From: Gymnorhina tibicen
Taxonomy: Eukaryota > Chordata > Aves > Passeriformes > Artamidae
Assembly: GCA_013399875.1 (NCBI GenBank)
Contig: VXAZ01000591.1
Location: 62,001-126,000, forward strand
Reading direction: 5' to 3'
Length of the DNA stretch: 64,000 nucleotides
Shown here: positions 1 through 11,645 of the stretch, in pieces
Numbering within the stretch: position 1 is the stretch's first letter
Layout of the letters: each line of letters opens with the position of its first letter
Position numbers and translations under genes: made by a program
Notes under the pieces: generated by a model
What the model saw: the letters and a program-made list of their open reading frames with translations, nothing else
Database searches by the model: none
Told to the model about the DNA's origin: nothing

Positions 1-1004
1 CAGGTGAACAACTGTAGATGAATAAAAGTTGTTAATAAAATAACCGTGCTTCAAACTAGACGGGTTTGTAACAGCAAGACAGGACTGTGGAAGCCAAGAA
101 AAAGCAATCAAGAGGTGTAAAATACCCACCAGGTATTTTAGATGCTGAGGTTTACATTTGAGGGCTGTGGAGCTGAGCAGATTCAGGCCACGTTGCAGAG
201 GAGCAGCAGGGAAAATGAGGCTGGAGAAAAAGAAGATGGAAGATCTTGGGAGAAACTGGATAAAGTTATGGACTTGGGGTTTCTGGAAAAAATTAGGAAA
301 AATCTGAAAACCAAATGGCAGCCCTGCAGGTTGGAATGAAATCATTTAAAGAAAGTGTTCTTGATTCTTTGCTCATATCTAGAAATAAGCAGGGTGTAGT
401 CAGGGAAGGCTGGGAAGTGATTGGAGAAGGTAAATTCTCCTGAGTTTTGGTCCTTTGGTTAAGAATTTTATTGGCAAATTGCGACTCTTTGGCTGCCAAA
501 ATCGGGAGTATCTGAGTAATCTGAATGCTGAGCTTGGGTGGAAAGCCAGGGGTCTGAGTAAGGGTGTTAGTAAAGGTACTGCTCGTGCACAGAAAACTTC
601 ATCCAGATTATTGCCAGATTATTGCTGAGACGTTCCTGTGCTCTGCAGAAAGTGCTTTGGAATGGTGCAGTTCTACCCAGCTGGAATTAAAACAAAACTT
701 TCTTTTATAGTCATTTAACAGCAGTGAAATAAAAGTGAGATTCCTATCTCAACATTTGTTCAGGAGAGATTTGTCTTGTGTTCATTCATTATTCACCATA
801 AAGATAAAAGGCACTTAGGGCTGTTAGACTGGTCAGTGGTTATGATTGATTAACCCAGCAGATGGAAGAGAAAGAAATGTGGGATTTAATAAAATGTGCT
901 TGTCTAATGTGCATATATAAAATTATAAAGTATATTTTTAGAATATTATCATTATATTATATATAAGATATTTTGGATATTTCTGTGAACACTTATATAT
1001 ATAT

Positions 1005-1039
<35 letters not shown>

Positions 1040-1485
1040 CATATCAGGAAAATATCTCTGTCAGGAGACAGAGAACAGAAGGATGGGTTTGGATTTGTAT
1101 TTTTTCATCCCTTTGATTTATAACTTTCAAACTCAGCTGCTGTTGCTTTCCTCCCTTACCACATGAGATAAACACACACCAACTCTTCGGCACATCCAAG
1201 CAGCCAAGAGAAAAATCCCCTTAAAGGAATAGAAAATTAAAGGGGGGGAAAAAAAGTTAGGCCTTTAGATGGTGTTTGGGTGAGACATAATTCCAGGTTG
1301 CAGGTGGCAGAGAGGGAATTCCACCAGGAGAACTGGCTCATTCTGTCTGTGACACCCAAATTCCATAAATTCTTTACGTGATTGCGGATTCATCGCTTTG
1401 GTTGCTGCCTGTCCAATTTGTGTGCTCTGCTTTCCAATCCCCCAAATCCACTAATTGTGCTCCCCTCTCTTGCTCTCTCTGGCAG
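1..1485. other. Non-coding stretch, probably intron of the upstream gene
   Basis: No convincing coding exon is seen. The stretch is AT-rich, with short open frames that lack splice context or recognisable motifs. It ends in a good polypyrimidine tract and CAG acceptor at 1485. That suits the last intron of the gene whose 3'UTR seems to follow, but this reading depends on the KIF5C inference. Confidence 0.35.
992..1040. repeat. (AT)n/(GATA)n microsatellite
   Basis: A run of alternating AT is followed directly by about eight GATA units. This is a simple tetranucleotide repeat, likely to vary in length between individuals. Confidence 0.9.
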
Positions 1486-3230
1486 GTCAGTTCCACTTTA
1501 GCATGTTAAGGACTGTCATTAAGTCACATTAGTTTCTTTTTTGCCCCTCTCCAACCCGGTCCACGTCCTGTCCATCCTGCTTCCCACGGCCATCGGCGAC
1601 GCCCCGCTCCAGGTACTCCGAGCTTCGTAGGATCTCCACGTGTACAGAAGTGTCCAGCTCAGCTCCTCCAGATCCTTGTACGCCGTCTGGAACATTCCCA
1701 CCTCAGTAAGGATGATAGGGAGTCTGCCACTCCGAATTCCACGACCCCTTGGCGCTGCTTAGGTTGGGGCTTCTCCACTCAGAGTGATGCTTTTTTTTCC
1801 GAGTCCTCCGTTGGCATCAGTAATTCCCGACTTCTGGCATCAAGGAATTAATTATTCAATGACCAAGTGCCATCAAAGGCAGGTGATTGTGCTCTGTCAT
1901 GACTGATTTCCTGTATAATATACATATTATTTTATATTTTTAGGGGATGAAAATGTGCTGCTATGTGGTTTAATTTTACTGCTTAACATTTTCAGAAGGA
2001 AATTTCCCCAAAGAACCATTTGTAATATCCTGATTTAAAAAAAAAAAAAAAAAGCTTTGGACTGTATAAAATAACCTTTATTGCAGTACCTGGTAAAGAA
2101 CAAACGGGATGCAGAGAAATCTGTTAGTATAGACCTAGGATTTGAGGTTTGGTAGTTCCATGAATTTATCTGTGTGACCTGTTTTAAAATTAAGCTCCTA
2201 TTTCCTCGTAGTTCTCCCTCCAGTGGTGGGTTTTCCTGGAGTGGGATGGCTTAGCCACGTGTTTGTGAGCGTTGTTCCCTAGGAAGTTTGGAAGGCTTTC
2301 AGAATGCTGTGGAAATCTTGCCTTGGAAAATCCGACAAGCATCTCCCCCCTCCCCCTTTCCCCAAACGAGCCCCGATCCGTTCACACCCAAATTCAGATC
2401 CCGGAGGGAACAGTCCCCTACCAGAACAAAGGAAAGCGAAATCCCCCAAACCCTTCCTTAAAAAATCCAAAGGGAGGTGAGAGTTGTACACTCCAGCTAT
2501 CCTTTGCAGGCTAAATTTGGGAATTTTTTTGCTGGGATGTGAGGAGCACATTGCCAGGGGAAGGGAATGTCTTTGTAAGCCACTATATCCACTCATCCCA
2601 TGGAAGGTCTGCTTGTGCTCCAGAGGGAAGGAAAAGCCTTCCTTGGATCTCACAGACAGCAAATTTCCATCTTCCCAGCAAGGGGGCACTGGAATTGCTC
2701 TGGGAAGGTTCTGCTGGCAGGCAGAAGGTGCTGCTCCTCCTCCTCCTCCTCCCTCCACATCTCCCGGGACAGGTGGGACTCCAGGAAGCCGGGATTCTGG
2801 GAAGCCGGGATTCCAGGAAGGCTCCGGCCGAGCGTAGCCCTCTGGTCTTCTTTTGCAGACATTTGCTCTTCTTTAATTTGAGGTTGATTGGGATTTTTTT
2901 TAAATTTCTGAATGTGTAGGTGTAGAACTCTTCAGTTCCGTAGAGCATTTTGGAAGATTGTGAGTTGACTTTAGATATTTTTTTCTACTGAAATTAGGGT
3001 GTTGCAAAGTAAGTTGGACTTAATTTAATTGGTTTTGTTTTTTGGTTTTTGTTTTCTTTTTTTTAATGTTGCACTATTTTGGGGGAGCATTTTGCTAAAC
3101 ATATTTAATGAAGTTGCAGATTTGCATGTATTTAATTTATTTTGTATTTTCCAAAGTTTTATATTTTCTTTCGTTACGTGCATGTGCACTGCCAGAAGAA
3201 TGAACTGTGAACTTGCCATATGCAATCTTC

Positions 3231-3236
3231 AATAAA
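3231..3236 (+). promoter_or_regulatory. Proximal polyadenylation signal AATAAA
   Basis: A canonical hexamer sits at the end of an AT-rich, UTR-like stretch that includes T-rich runs and ATTTA-like motifs. It could give a short 3'UTR isoform of the upstream gene. Confidence 0.45.
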
Positions 3237-4463
3237 ATCACTAACTCAGAACTACTCTGTGCTATCTTACCAGCTGGTCAGAGCTGAGGTTTCTACTAGG
3301 ACTTAATAATCCTCTTGGTTTTGGTTCTAGGAAAAGATCCCAAGCTTATTTGCCGTCGCAGATTTTGTATTGTGGGCAAACTTTTTGTTGCGTCTCTCAG
3401 AGTTTGGTACGGAATTCTATTGTAAAATGCAGCATTCCTGACAACAAAAAGGTCTGGATTCCTCAAGGCATCACCAGGAATTTTTTGGGGGGCAGTTCTG
3501 CCAGCTTCCTGCAGCTTTGAGGGATAAGTGAACCTGGACATCTCTTCCTCGTGCTGGTGCTGATCAGCCAGTCAGTGCCACCAGCAGAAAAACGCTGAAG
3601 TTCCTCCGAGTTCACTTTTACACCAACACTGCAGGAGGGCTCTCAGAAATGCCCTAAAGATGCCTTAGGCTAAAATCCTCAAAATGAAATACCTAAGATA
3701 TTTAATAATTGGAAATGATGAATTCTCAGTTGAACGTACTCTGCTTGTATCAATTTTGAGTTTCGAAGCCTATTTTAATTGGGCAACTTCAGTTTGTATC
3801 GCGTGTTGTATATTCAACTTTTGTACCATTTTTAAGGCTTTCACATTTTGTATCTGGAAAGGAGAACCACACATCTGCTCTGCAGAGATCAGAACCTGTC
3901 TCTTGCTGTTTCCTGACCCCATCTTCCTTTCTTTGCTCTTTTGAGTGTTGTGTTCTATTTATTCCAGGCTCATTTTTAAAGTTGTGGTTTGTACAGCGCA
4001 AATGGAATTTCGCATCCAAAAATGTCATGCATGGGACAAATCGGGGTGGAAATACCATTCCCGAATGGAAAACGGATTTCAGATGGAACTGAAGTGCATA
4101 TTGTTCTTTTTGCTAGTAATTAAAAACTATTTCTGGCTCACTTGAGCTTCTCTTAATGATATGTTCAAATATCTTGTATTTGTCCTTGAGTTCACGTTTC
4201 ATCGACTTGTTTTCTGGAAAGCAAGGAAAGTTTTAAGCTTGGGAAGACCTTGGCTGATGCATTTTTTAAGTTTTGTATTTAACTCAACAAGGGTGAGAGT
4301 TGGATTATCCTGAATATTACTGAAAACTTAAAAATAAGTCACAAAAAAATCTCGCTACAACAATTCCTGCCCACAGAGCCTTGAGCAGCTTTTTGATTTC
4401 ACTTTATAAAGCCCAATGGACTAAGATGCTCATTTGCCTGAAATTTTATAAATTAAGGGATCA

Positions 4464-4690
4464 TGGAATGGTTTGGTTGGAAGGGGTCTTAAAAGATCAG
4501 CTGATTCCACCCCCTGCCATGGGCAGGGACACCTTCCACTGTCCCAGGCTGCTCCAAGCCCCATCCAACCTGGCCTTGGACACTGCCAGGGATCCAGGGG
4601 CAGCCAAAGCTTCTCTGGGCACCCTGTGCCAGGGCCTCCCCACCCTCACAGAATTCCTTCCCAATATCCAATCTAACCCTGCCCTAAGGC
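4464..4690 (-). mobile_element. CR1 LINE 3' fragment
   Basis: On the + strand it begins with the reverse complement of the CR1 3' terminus (GGAATGGTTTGG, then GGAAGGGGTC) and continues through the diagnostic CCATGGGCAGGGACACC, TGCTCCAAGCC and CTGGCCTTGGACAC blocks. The element therefore reads on the minus strand and is 5'-truncated. Confidence 0.9.
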
Positions 4691-5400
4691 TTGAAAATAA
4701 ACCAAACAAAGAACTTTAATTTGAATGGTTTTATTTGAAGAATTGTTTAAACCAAACGGGCGCTGAAGGTCCAAAAGGAAAAGGGCTCCTCAGATTCCCC
4801 TTGCTGGAGGAGAAATACCTCACATAACCATGACTGAAGTACTCCTCCACGGGGGAGGGGGGGGGAAAAAAAAGGGAAAACAAACGGGCAGGATAATCTG
4901 AATCTCCCCTTGCTCTGACTTCTGTCCTCACCGTGCCTGTAGGAACCGCGCCGTGCACCGGCCCCATCCGCTGTGCAGGATGGCAGCACCGCTGCACCCC
5001 CCGGCAGGGCCGCCCCGCTGCCCGCGGGGGAGCCACGGGGCTGAGGCATTCTGTAGATTTATACCTGTCTAGTTTGTAAAGTGTGTAACGTGTACTGCAG
5101 ATGTGTATTCTCTGGGCTCTATGTATCTTTACAGTAGTGTTCAATTTAGGGGAAAAAAAACAAACAAAAAAAAAGAAATAAATGGTGGACACGTTTTTGC
5201 TGGTAACAAGGGGAAATTTTTTTTGCCATTGCATCAAATGATGCTGAACTGTATTAAACTCTTGATAGCAGACCTGAACCCTCCTCCTCCCCCCAGCCCG
5301 TGGAGAGAAGTCTTTTATCTTCGTGCTGAAGTTCTGTCGGAGATGGATGGATACACTGGCAGACTGCATGATGTATCATTCGAAATCCGTTACAGTGGAA

Positions 5401-5406
5401 AATAAA
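5401..5406 (+). promoter_or_regulatory. Distal polyadenylation signal AATAAA
   Basis: A canonical hexamer follows AT-rich UTR-like sequence. About 40 bases downstream a CR1 element begins, so the upstream transcript probably ends near 5420. Confidence 0.5.
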
Positions 5407-5439
5407 ACTGAACTGAACTCTGCCGTGTGGGCCTGGTGT

Positions 5440-5750
5440 GACACGGGACAGGGCACTCCGTGCAGCAGTGACAGCTCCCTGGGACAGGGACAGGACCCAG
5501 GGAACGGCTGGAGCCGTGCCAGGGCATGGTTAGGGTGGGTATCAGGGAAAGGTCCTTCCCCCAGAGGGTGCTGGGCACTGCCCAGGCTCCCCAGGGAACG
5601 GGCACAGCCCCGAGGCTGCCAGAGCTCCAGGAGTGTTTGGGCACCGCTCCCAGAGATGCTCAGGGTGGGATTTTTGGGGTGTCTGTGCAGGGCAGGATCT
5701 GGACTCTATGGCTCCCTTCCCATCAGGATATTCCCTGATTCCATGAGTGA
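5440..5750 (+). mobile_element. CR1 LINE 3' fragment, second subfamily
   Basis: It carries the CR1 3'UTR variant with GGCTGCCAGAGCTCCAGGAG, GGGATTTTTGGGGTGTCTG and a CCAT-CAGGATATTC terminus in sense orientation. This subfamily differs from the CCATGGGCAGGGACACC type that is more common in the window. Confidence 0.8.
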
Positions 5751-5855
5751 CCCATTCAATGGAGCCACACCCCAGAGTGGGCCGAGTCCACGTCTGAGGC
5801 CACGCTCTGGATTTCAGCTTTCCTTCTAAACCTGTAGCAAGTCATTCACAAACTC

Positions 5856-6004
5856 ACAGAATCCCAGACTGGTTTGGTTGGAAGGGACCTTAAACGCCCA
5901 TCCCATCCCACCCCTGCCATGGGCAGGGACACCTTGCACTGTCCCAGGCTGCTCCAAGCCCTGTCCAGCCTGGCCTTGGACATTCCAGGGATCCAGGAGC
6001 ACTA
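5856..6004 (-). mobile_element. CR1 LINE 3' fragment
   Basis: The reverse-complement 3' terminus (CAGAATCCCAGACTGGTTTGG) is followed by the CCATGGGCAGGGACACC and GGCCTTGGACATTCCAGGG blocks. The copy is strongly 5'-truncated. Confidence 0.88.
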
Positions 6005-7139
6005 ATTAAAAGGTTTGGGTGACAGGGGAATGAACACAGCATCATTTTTAGTTTTTTTAATAAATAAATGCATCTTCTCTACTACCTCTCCATGGATGTA
6101 TTCCTTCTTCCTCCTCTTTTTCAGTAGCCTGGAGGATGACAGGGAGCCTCTTCCACTTCCCCTGTGCATGGATTTCCATTTTATAGGAATATTCCACTCA
6201 CTTTATGAAATGGGAGTAGAAGTTCCTGTGTCCTTGCCACTTCCCTAAAGTCACACTTGGGAGCTTTATAAACAGCTTATTTCCAGTAATTATTACTCTG
6301 AGCATTTCTCAATCAAATCATTACTTTTCTCCTCAGCAATGCAAATTCCGGGTGCTCCAAGGTTTCTGTAGGAATGGATTGCTCTCTTTTTTTTTTTTTT
6401 TTTGCTGCTGAGTAGACTCCTAATGAGGATTATGTGGTTTTTGCACCATAAAAAAAACATGAGCAGACTTAGAAATTAGTCCAGTGAAATTTGGAGTCGA
6501 TCATTTAAAAAACTGAATAAATTTTGGATTGTGATAAATTTTGGTGCATAAGAGGCACTTCCTCGCCCTCTGAGAAGCTCCTGCAAGATGAGGATGGCTC
6601 CACCCAGGAAGAAGAGGCTCTCCAGGGTGGATGGTTTATATTAAGGAGAGCAGATGGGGAGTCCAACCATTCCCCAAAAGTCCTGCAGAGGAAGGCAAAC
6701 ACCGCCCGGTGCCAGAGCTTTTTCCATGAGTCAAAAAATATTCACCCTTCAAGATCTCCTTGATAAAGCTCATGCCTGGAGGACGAACTCAATTAGAGAG
6801 GAGACTGTTTGCAAGTGTATCCCTACAATTTCGTTTTCGGAATGTGGGATTGCAGCAGTTAATTAACTCTATGAAAACATCACAAATTACTGTATCCATT
6901 TCCAAGACCCAGCTTTCGCAAGAGCGCAGCGAAAACAAAGGAATGGGAGTTGCATCCCTAGAAAAAACCCTCACTGCGAGGCTGCCGCACACACTTCTCA
7001 GCTCAAGTTGAAACACTTTAAATTTACCTTCCACCAGAGCTGATCCCAGGGTAGGCTGTATTTATCCCAAAATGAGGATATTCAGTAGTTCGGGATCAGG
7101 ATCGCTGGTGATCACCTTGATGCGGTGTGACGGAAAACC
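6005..7139. other. Intergenic stretch between the putative KIF5C end and the CpG island
   Basis: I see no coding exon here. The stretch holds a T17 homopolymer near 6386-6403 and otherwise unique, AT-rich sequence. Confidence 0.4.
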
Positions 7140-7680
7140 GATGGGTGGGTCCCGGGTCAGGGGGTGTCGGGGAGGTCTCCGTTCCAAGGATCCCCGGGAG
7201 CTTCGGGAGCCTCGCCCTCTCTCCCCGCAGGTGTCCGGGTCCCGCCCTGCCCGCAGGTGCCACCGCCCCGGGGGCGGGCACGGGGTGTCCGAGCCGCCCG
7301 CTCCGCCCCGGCCCCTCCTCCGCCGGCCCCGCCCGCGCGGCCAGGGGCGAACAGCCCGGTGTCCTGCTGCTGCCGTGTTCCCGTGTCCTGCTGTCCCGGT
7401 GTCCTGCTGTCCTGGTGTCCTGCTGCTGCCGTGTCCTGCTGTCCCGCTGTCCTGCTGCTGCCGTGTCCCGGTGTCCTGCTGTCCCGCGGTCCTGCTGCTC
7501 CGGTGTCCCACAGTCCCGGTGTCCCGGCACGGAGGTGAGTGCGGGGAAGAGGCTCCGGAGGGGAGCGGGGAGCGGGGCGAGCTCGGGGCTGCGGGTCCCG
7601 CTCTGCCGCCCTCGGTGATGCTGAGCCGCGTCCCAGCCCCGGCGGGAGCGCGGAGACGGAGGTGGCACCGGAATCTGGGT
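7140..7680 (+). promoter_or_regulatory. LYPD6B: CpG island, candidate LYPD6B promoter and first exon
   Basis: This is the main GC-rich, CpG-dense stretch of the window. It contains GC-box-like elements (GGGGGCGGG, CCGCCCGC, CCCCGCCC) at about 7270-7340 and no TATA box that I can identify. Near its end is a consensus splice donor (GGAG then GTGAGTGC; exon would end at 7534). A CpG promoter about 1.7 kb beyond the putative KIF5C polyadenylation site fits the known arrangement, where LYPD6B starts shortly after KIF5C and its first exon is non-coding. The transcription start and the join to the coding exon at 49286 are not demonstrated. The island could instead serve a lncRNA. Confidence 0.5.
7362..7525. 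repeat. Short-period GTGTCCTGCTGTCCCG-type repeat in the CpG island
   Basis: Imperfect units of about 16-18 bases built from GTGTCCTGCTG and TGTCCCG are repeated roughly ten times just before the candidate splice donor. If transcribed, they would lie in the first exon of the downstream gene. Confidence 0.8.
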
Positions 7681-8310
7681 GTCCCTAGCCCCACGGGGAG
7701 ACGGAGGTGGCACCGGAATCCGGGTGTCCCCAGCCCCACGGGGAGACGGAGGTGGCACCGGAATCCGGGTGTCCCCAGCCCCACGGGGAGCCGGAGGTGG
7801 CACCCGGAATCAGGATGTGGCACCGGAATCAGGAGGTGGCACCGAAATCTGGGTGTCCCCAGCCTCAAGGGGAGTGGGAGGTGCCCCCAGCCCCACCGGA
7901 GGGCGAAGTGGCACCGGAACCAGGGTGCCCCCAGCCCCGCGGGGAGTGGAAAGTGTCACTGAAATCGGGATGTCTCCAGCCCCATTAGTTTTGGGGAGTG
8001 GGAGGTGGCACCAAAGTTTGGATGTCCCCAGCCCTGCTGGTTTTGGGGAGCAGGAGGTGGCACTGAAATGAGGTGTCTCCACCCCCGGTGGTTTTGGGGA
8101 GCAGGAGGTGGCACTGAAATCAGGTGTCTCCAGCCCCGGTGGTTTCGGGGGCAGGATGTGGCACTGAAATCAGGTGTCTCCAGCCCCAGCAGTTTTGGGG
8201 AGCAGGAGGTGGCACTGTCTCCAGCCCCACTGGTTTTGGGGAGCACCTAAATCAAGGTGTCCCCAGCCACGCAGGAAGCAGGAGGTGTCCCCAAAATCAG
8301 GGTGTCCCCA
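7650..8310. repeat. GC-rich minisatellite, 45 bp drifting to about 50 bp period
   Basis: Near-identical units with GAGACGGAGGTGGCACCGG start at 7653, 7698 and 7743, an exact 45-base period. The array then drifts into 50-51-base units with CAGGAGGTGGCACTGAAAT at 8051, 8102, 8152 and 8202. Long open frames on both strands here follow from the repeat and are not treated as genes. Confidence 0.9.
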
Positions 8311-8619
8311 GCAGCTGCGGCGCTGGCGGGAAGGAGCCGGGCTGTGGGAAGCGCTGGGTGTGCAGCGTCAAGTGCCTGGGACCCAATTCCCAGCCTGTGT
8401 TTTACAGGTCTCTTGTAAAAGTGCAGTTATTACACATCTCCTGATGATTACAGAGCTGTAAAAAGAACTGGGCTCCGTGTTCCGCAGGTGTGGACGCCAA
8501 CCTCGGGCTCTTTCACAGTGGGGCTTCACCGTAGGAAATGACAGAAGGTGATAAAAATGTACTTAGTGCAGCAAAAACTGTGAGGGGAAAACACGAGCTG
8601 CCCACCATGAAGGCTGCAG

Positions 8620-8920
8620 AGGGGTTTTGGATAAGGGCCTGGAGTGGTGGGACAAGGGGGAATGGCTTCCCACTGCCAGGGGGCAGGGATAGATGGGATA
8701 TTGGGATGAAGCTGTTCCGTGTGAGGGGGGTGAGGCCCTGGCACAGGGTGCCCAGAGCAGCTGTGGCTGCCCCTGGATCCCTGGAAGTGTCCAAGGCCAG
8801 GTTGGACAGGGCTTGGAGCAACGTGGGATAGTGGGAGGTGTCCCTGGCCATGGCAGGGGGTGGATTGAGATGTGTTTAAGGTCCCCCCAGCCCAAACCAT
8901 CCTGTGATCCTATGAAAGCA
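8620..8920 (+). mobile_element. CR1 LINE 3' fragment
   Basis: Sense-oriented CR1 tail: GGGAATGGCTTCCCACTGCC, GTGAGGCCCTGGCACAGGGTG, CCAAGGCCAGGTTGGACAGG, and the 3' terminus CCCAAACCATCCTGTGATCC with the characteristic octamer-like end. Confidence 0.92.
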
Positions 8921-10554
8921 GGTGCTGGGCTGACCCTGGCAGGCTGTAGAAGTGCTGCCTCCAGCGTGGTGTTTTCCTTCAGAATGGACACAGGCTTCTG
9001 GTCCCTATTCCCTATATCCAGATGCATCTCCTTGTGCTGAATCAGGCTGTAAATCCCTTGGAACAACAACCAGCAGCGCTGTGTGGGATCGTGGGGATCG
9101 TGGGCGCCGAGGGCTCGGCTCTGCACGAGGCCCTGGGTGCTCTGCCCGATGCAGGGAATGAGAACAGCGCTGGGGTTGAGGAGTGCACGTGGTTCACGCT
9201 GATAGCCCCGGTCTGCAAGACCCAGCTGGTTGATTCCTGAGGGCGATCTCGGGAAAATGGGACTGTGCGATTTCCCGTCTGTCAGAGGGCAACGCGGCAA
9301 ACCGCGGAGCCAGAGATCAGAGCAGCTGCAGAGCCGCGTGCTGCAGCCTCCTCCAGAAATGCCGCGCTGCTAATCCCAGATGCCCAGAGAATGAGTCAAG
9401 TTTCTCTCCCTCAAGAAACATGTTTTTGTTTAGAATCATAAAATGTTAAGTGCTGCGATCTCTGTTTCTCAGGTCAGTTTTGAACCTTTACTTTTAAAGT
9501 TTTCAAGCTTCCTCCGAGACTTTGAACCTCGCCGTTGTCACACTTCTGCTTGGATGAGCCTTTAAGAAAAGGACAGAAAGATTAAAGGGTTTGTGATGAC
9601 ACAGAATAAAGCTTGAGAACACGAAGATCAGCTCAGAGAAGGAGAATTCAGAGCTGAAAGACTCTGTCCCCGCTGTGCGTGTCTGTGTCCCCTGGCCCGG
9701 CCAGGCCCAGGACCTGCAGCGCAGGTGAATTCCAGAGGTAATTGCAGAGGGATGTTTTATGGCACGGAGCAAGGGAGTTGTCCTGGTTGTTCACAGCTTG
9801 GTGATTCATCAGCCTTTGCATGGTGATACTTTTACTCTCCAGTGAGCCCGCAATTAACTCGGTTACCAGAGTTCTCCCTCTTCCCGCCGTGCCTTCCTTG
9901 CTTTAAGTCAATTAGTGCTTCCCAGCGTGATAATTGCTCTGCTCCCCGCCAGCCACATCCTCTCGGTGACATCCCTTCCAGAGGGGATAATCTGCAGGCC
10001 CTTAGCCTCAGCCTGGCTCTGGCAGGGCCTGTCTGCGAGGTTTGACATCTGGCTGATGTTCGCTGTCAGGAGCCGGGGAAATCCCGTAATCGGCTTACGC
10101 GGGACGGATCCCGCGTGCCGATCCTCGCAACGCTCGCGATGGATTCCCTCTCCTGGGTGCTCTGTCTGGCAGGAGGAGGAGGGAGAGCACGGCCAAGGTG
10201 GGGGGGATGTGGTGTCCGGGTCAGGGAGGTCATTGCCATTGGCACCCTGAGGTGCTGCAGGGAAAAAATCCATTTTAGAGGAACAGGCGCCTTTTCCTGC
10301 TGCCTTGGGAGCTCTGTAGGAGAGACACCCGTGCCTTGTTAACTTGAGGCTGAGGCAGGTTATCCCAGTCTCTTCCTTCCTGGTTTCCCATTTTCCCAAG
10401 TCTCAGTTGTGGCAGGAGAGAGAGGGAATGTTTCCTATAATCCTGTTTATATGGTAATTACGTAGGAGAGCCCTGCCTGGAATCAGGAGTTGCGAACTTG
10501 GGTTACAAAGCAGAAGTCACCAAGTGGAAGATTCCCTGCCCGTGGAAGATTCCC
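8921..10554. other. Unannotated stretch with no recognisable gene
   Basis: Moderately GC-rich unique sequence. A 72-codon open frame at 9022-9240 has plausible composition but no family resemblance that I can name and no splice context. I see no repeat structure. Confidence 0.35.
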
Positions 10555-10645
10555 TGGCTGTGGAAGAAGACTCCCTCCCCATGGCAAGGGCTTGGAACAA
10601 GATCTTCTCTAATGTTTCTTCCAACCGAAACCATTCTGCGATTAA
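10555..10645 (+). mobile_element. CR1 LINE terminal fragment, degraded
   Basis: CCCCATGGCAAGGGCTTGGA is followed by TTCCAACCGAAACCATTCTG, a CR1 3' end in sense orientation. Short local repeats of GTGGAAGATTCCCTG precede it. Confidence 0.65.
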
Positions 10646-11084
10646 AAATAATATAAAAAAATAGTAATAATTTTGCTGCATGAATCCTGATACTTAAAAT
10701 TCCCCTCTTTTTTTTTCCCAAGTCTGTGTTCCTCAGTACTTTAATTCCTTTCCTCACATCCACTGGCTGGATCTCGTGGACTCAAAGGAAAGGAATGCTT
10801 CAGTTATTCCCGTGTGTGCCTCAAAGGCCTCCTGGATGAGGTGCATGTCCAACAGTTCAGAAGTGGTGAAAAGGCACCCACGATGGTTCCGTGCCAATAA
10901 ACTTCAGAAGGAATTTCGGGTGGCAGCTTTCCTGAAGGGTTGAGGCGGATTGAGTGATGCGTGTGATGCTGGCAGGCATTTTTCCAGTTAATTGCTGGGA
11001 GAATCTTTGAGTCTAAGTCAGGAGGTTTCACCTGGGCTCTGCACGTGCTTTCAGCAGGTATTGGATCACCAGGAGGGTCATTGC

Positions 11085-11215
11085 CAGCGCCGAATGCTGA
11101 AGGTTGGACGGGGCTTGGAGCCCCTGGGATGGTGGAAGATGTCCCTGCCCATGGACCTGGATGAGCTTTAAGGTCCCGTCCAACCCAAAGCATCTGGGGT
11201 TCCATGATTTTAAGT
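11085..11215 (+). mobile_element. CR1 LINE 3' fragment
   Basis: AAGGTTGGACGGGGCTTGGA, then TGTCCCTGCCCATGG and GTCCAACCCAAAGCATC, are the usual sense-strand CR1 tail blocks. Confidence 0.82.
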
Positions 11216-11577
11216 GAAGGCTCAGGATAACCGTGGCCATTCCCTGTTTTCCTGCTGTGTCCATGAGCAGCCAGAACAGGGAGCGCGAGCTGCGATCCAG
11301 CAAAACGAGGTTGGGGTTTCTTGCCTGAAGCCTGGGGCTTTTGAAAGTTGAGCTTTCAGGGTTGAACTACAGGCTTTGGCTTTGGAGCAAATTCGGGGTA
11401 AAATGGTTTTCATTTGGGTTTTGTCTGGGTTTTCTTTGATGCTCAAGCAAATCTGAACCGTTGTGTGAAACCTGCTTGGAATAAACTTACAAACCCCATT
11501 GCTGATATCACCTTATAGGTCTGGAAGTGGGGCAGTAAAGGATTAGAACCCGAGGTTTTGTGTTAAAAAACCCCCAA

Positions 11578-11645
11578 AGGATCATCCTGGAATGGTTTGG
11601 GTTGGAAGGGACTCTAAAGCTGATCCCATTCCCAGCAATCCTCCT
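11578..11645 (-). mobile_element. CR1 LINE 3' terminal fragment
   Basis: TGGAATGGTTTGGGTTGGAA followed by GGGACTCTAAAGCTGATCCC is the reverse complement of the CR1 3' end. Only about 70 bases are retained. Confidence 0.7.

Larger units (their letters stand above)
1486..5420 (+). other. KIF5C: Putative terminal 3'UTR exon, most likely KIF5C
   Basis: A pyrimidine-rich tract ending in CAG at 1485 forms a strong acceptor. Downstream is a long, mostly AT-rich stretch without an extended coding frame, ending at an AATAAA hexamer (5401-5406); a second AATAAA lies at 3231-3236. This is what a long 3'UTR with alternative polyadenylation looks like. In human and other vertebrates KIF5C lies immediately upstream of LYPD6B on the same strand and has a 3'UTR of several kilobases, so KIF5C (neuronal kinesin-1 heavy chain) is the best candidate. 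No KIF5C coding residues are in the window, so the name rests on synteny alone. A CR1 fragment (4464-4690) interrupts the region. Alternatives are a lncRNA exon or plain intergenic DNA. Confidence 0.42.

Noticed and set aside
7062..7962. Open frames of 235-296 codons on both strands
   Set aside because: They overlie the CpG island and the 45-bp minisatellite. GC richness and a period divisible by three keep all frames open.
9022..9240. 72-codon frame with ordinary amino acid composition
   Set aside because: No recognisable motif, no plausible acceptor or donor pairing with other exons, and it sits next to a CR1 tail. Kept only as a note.
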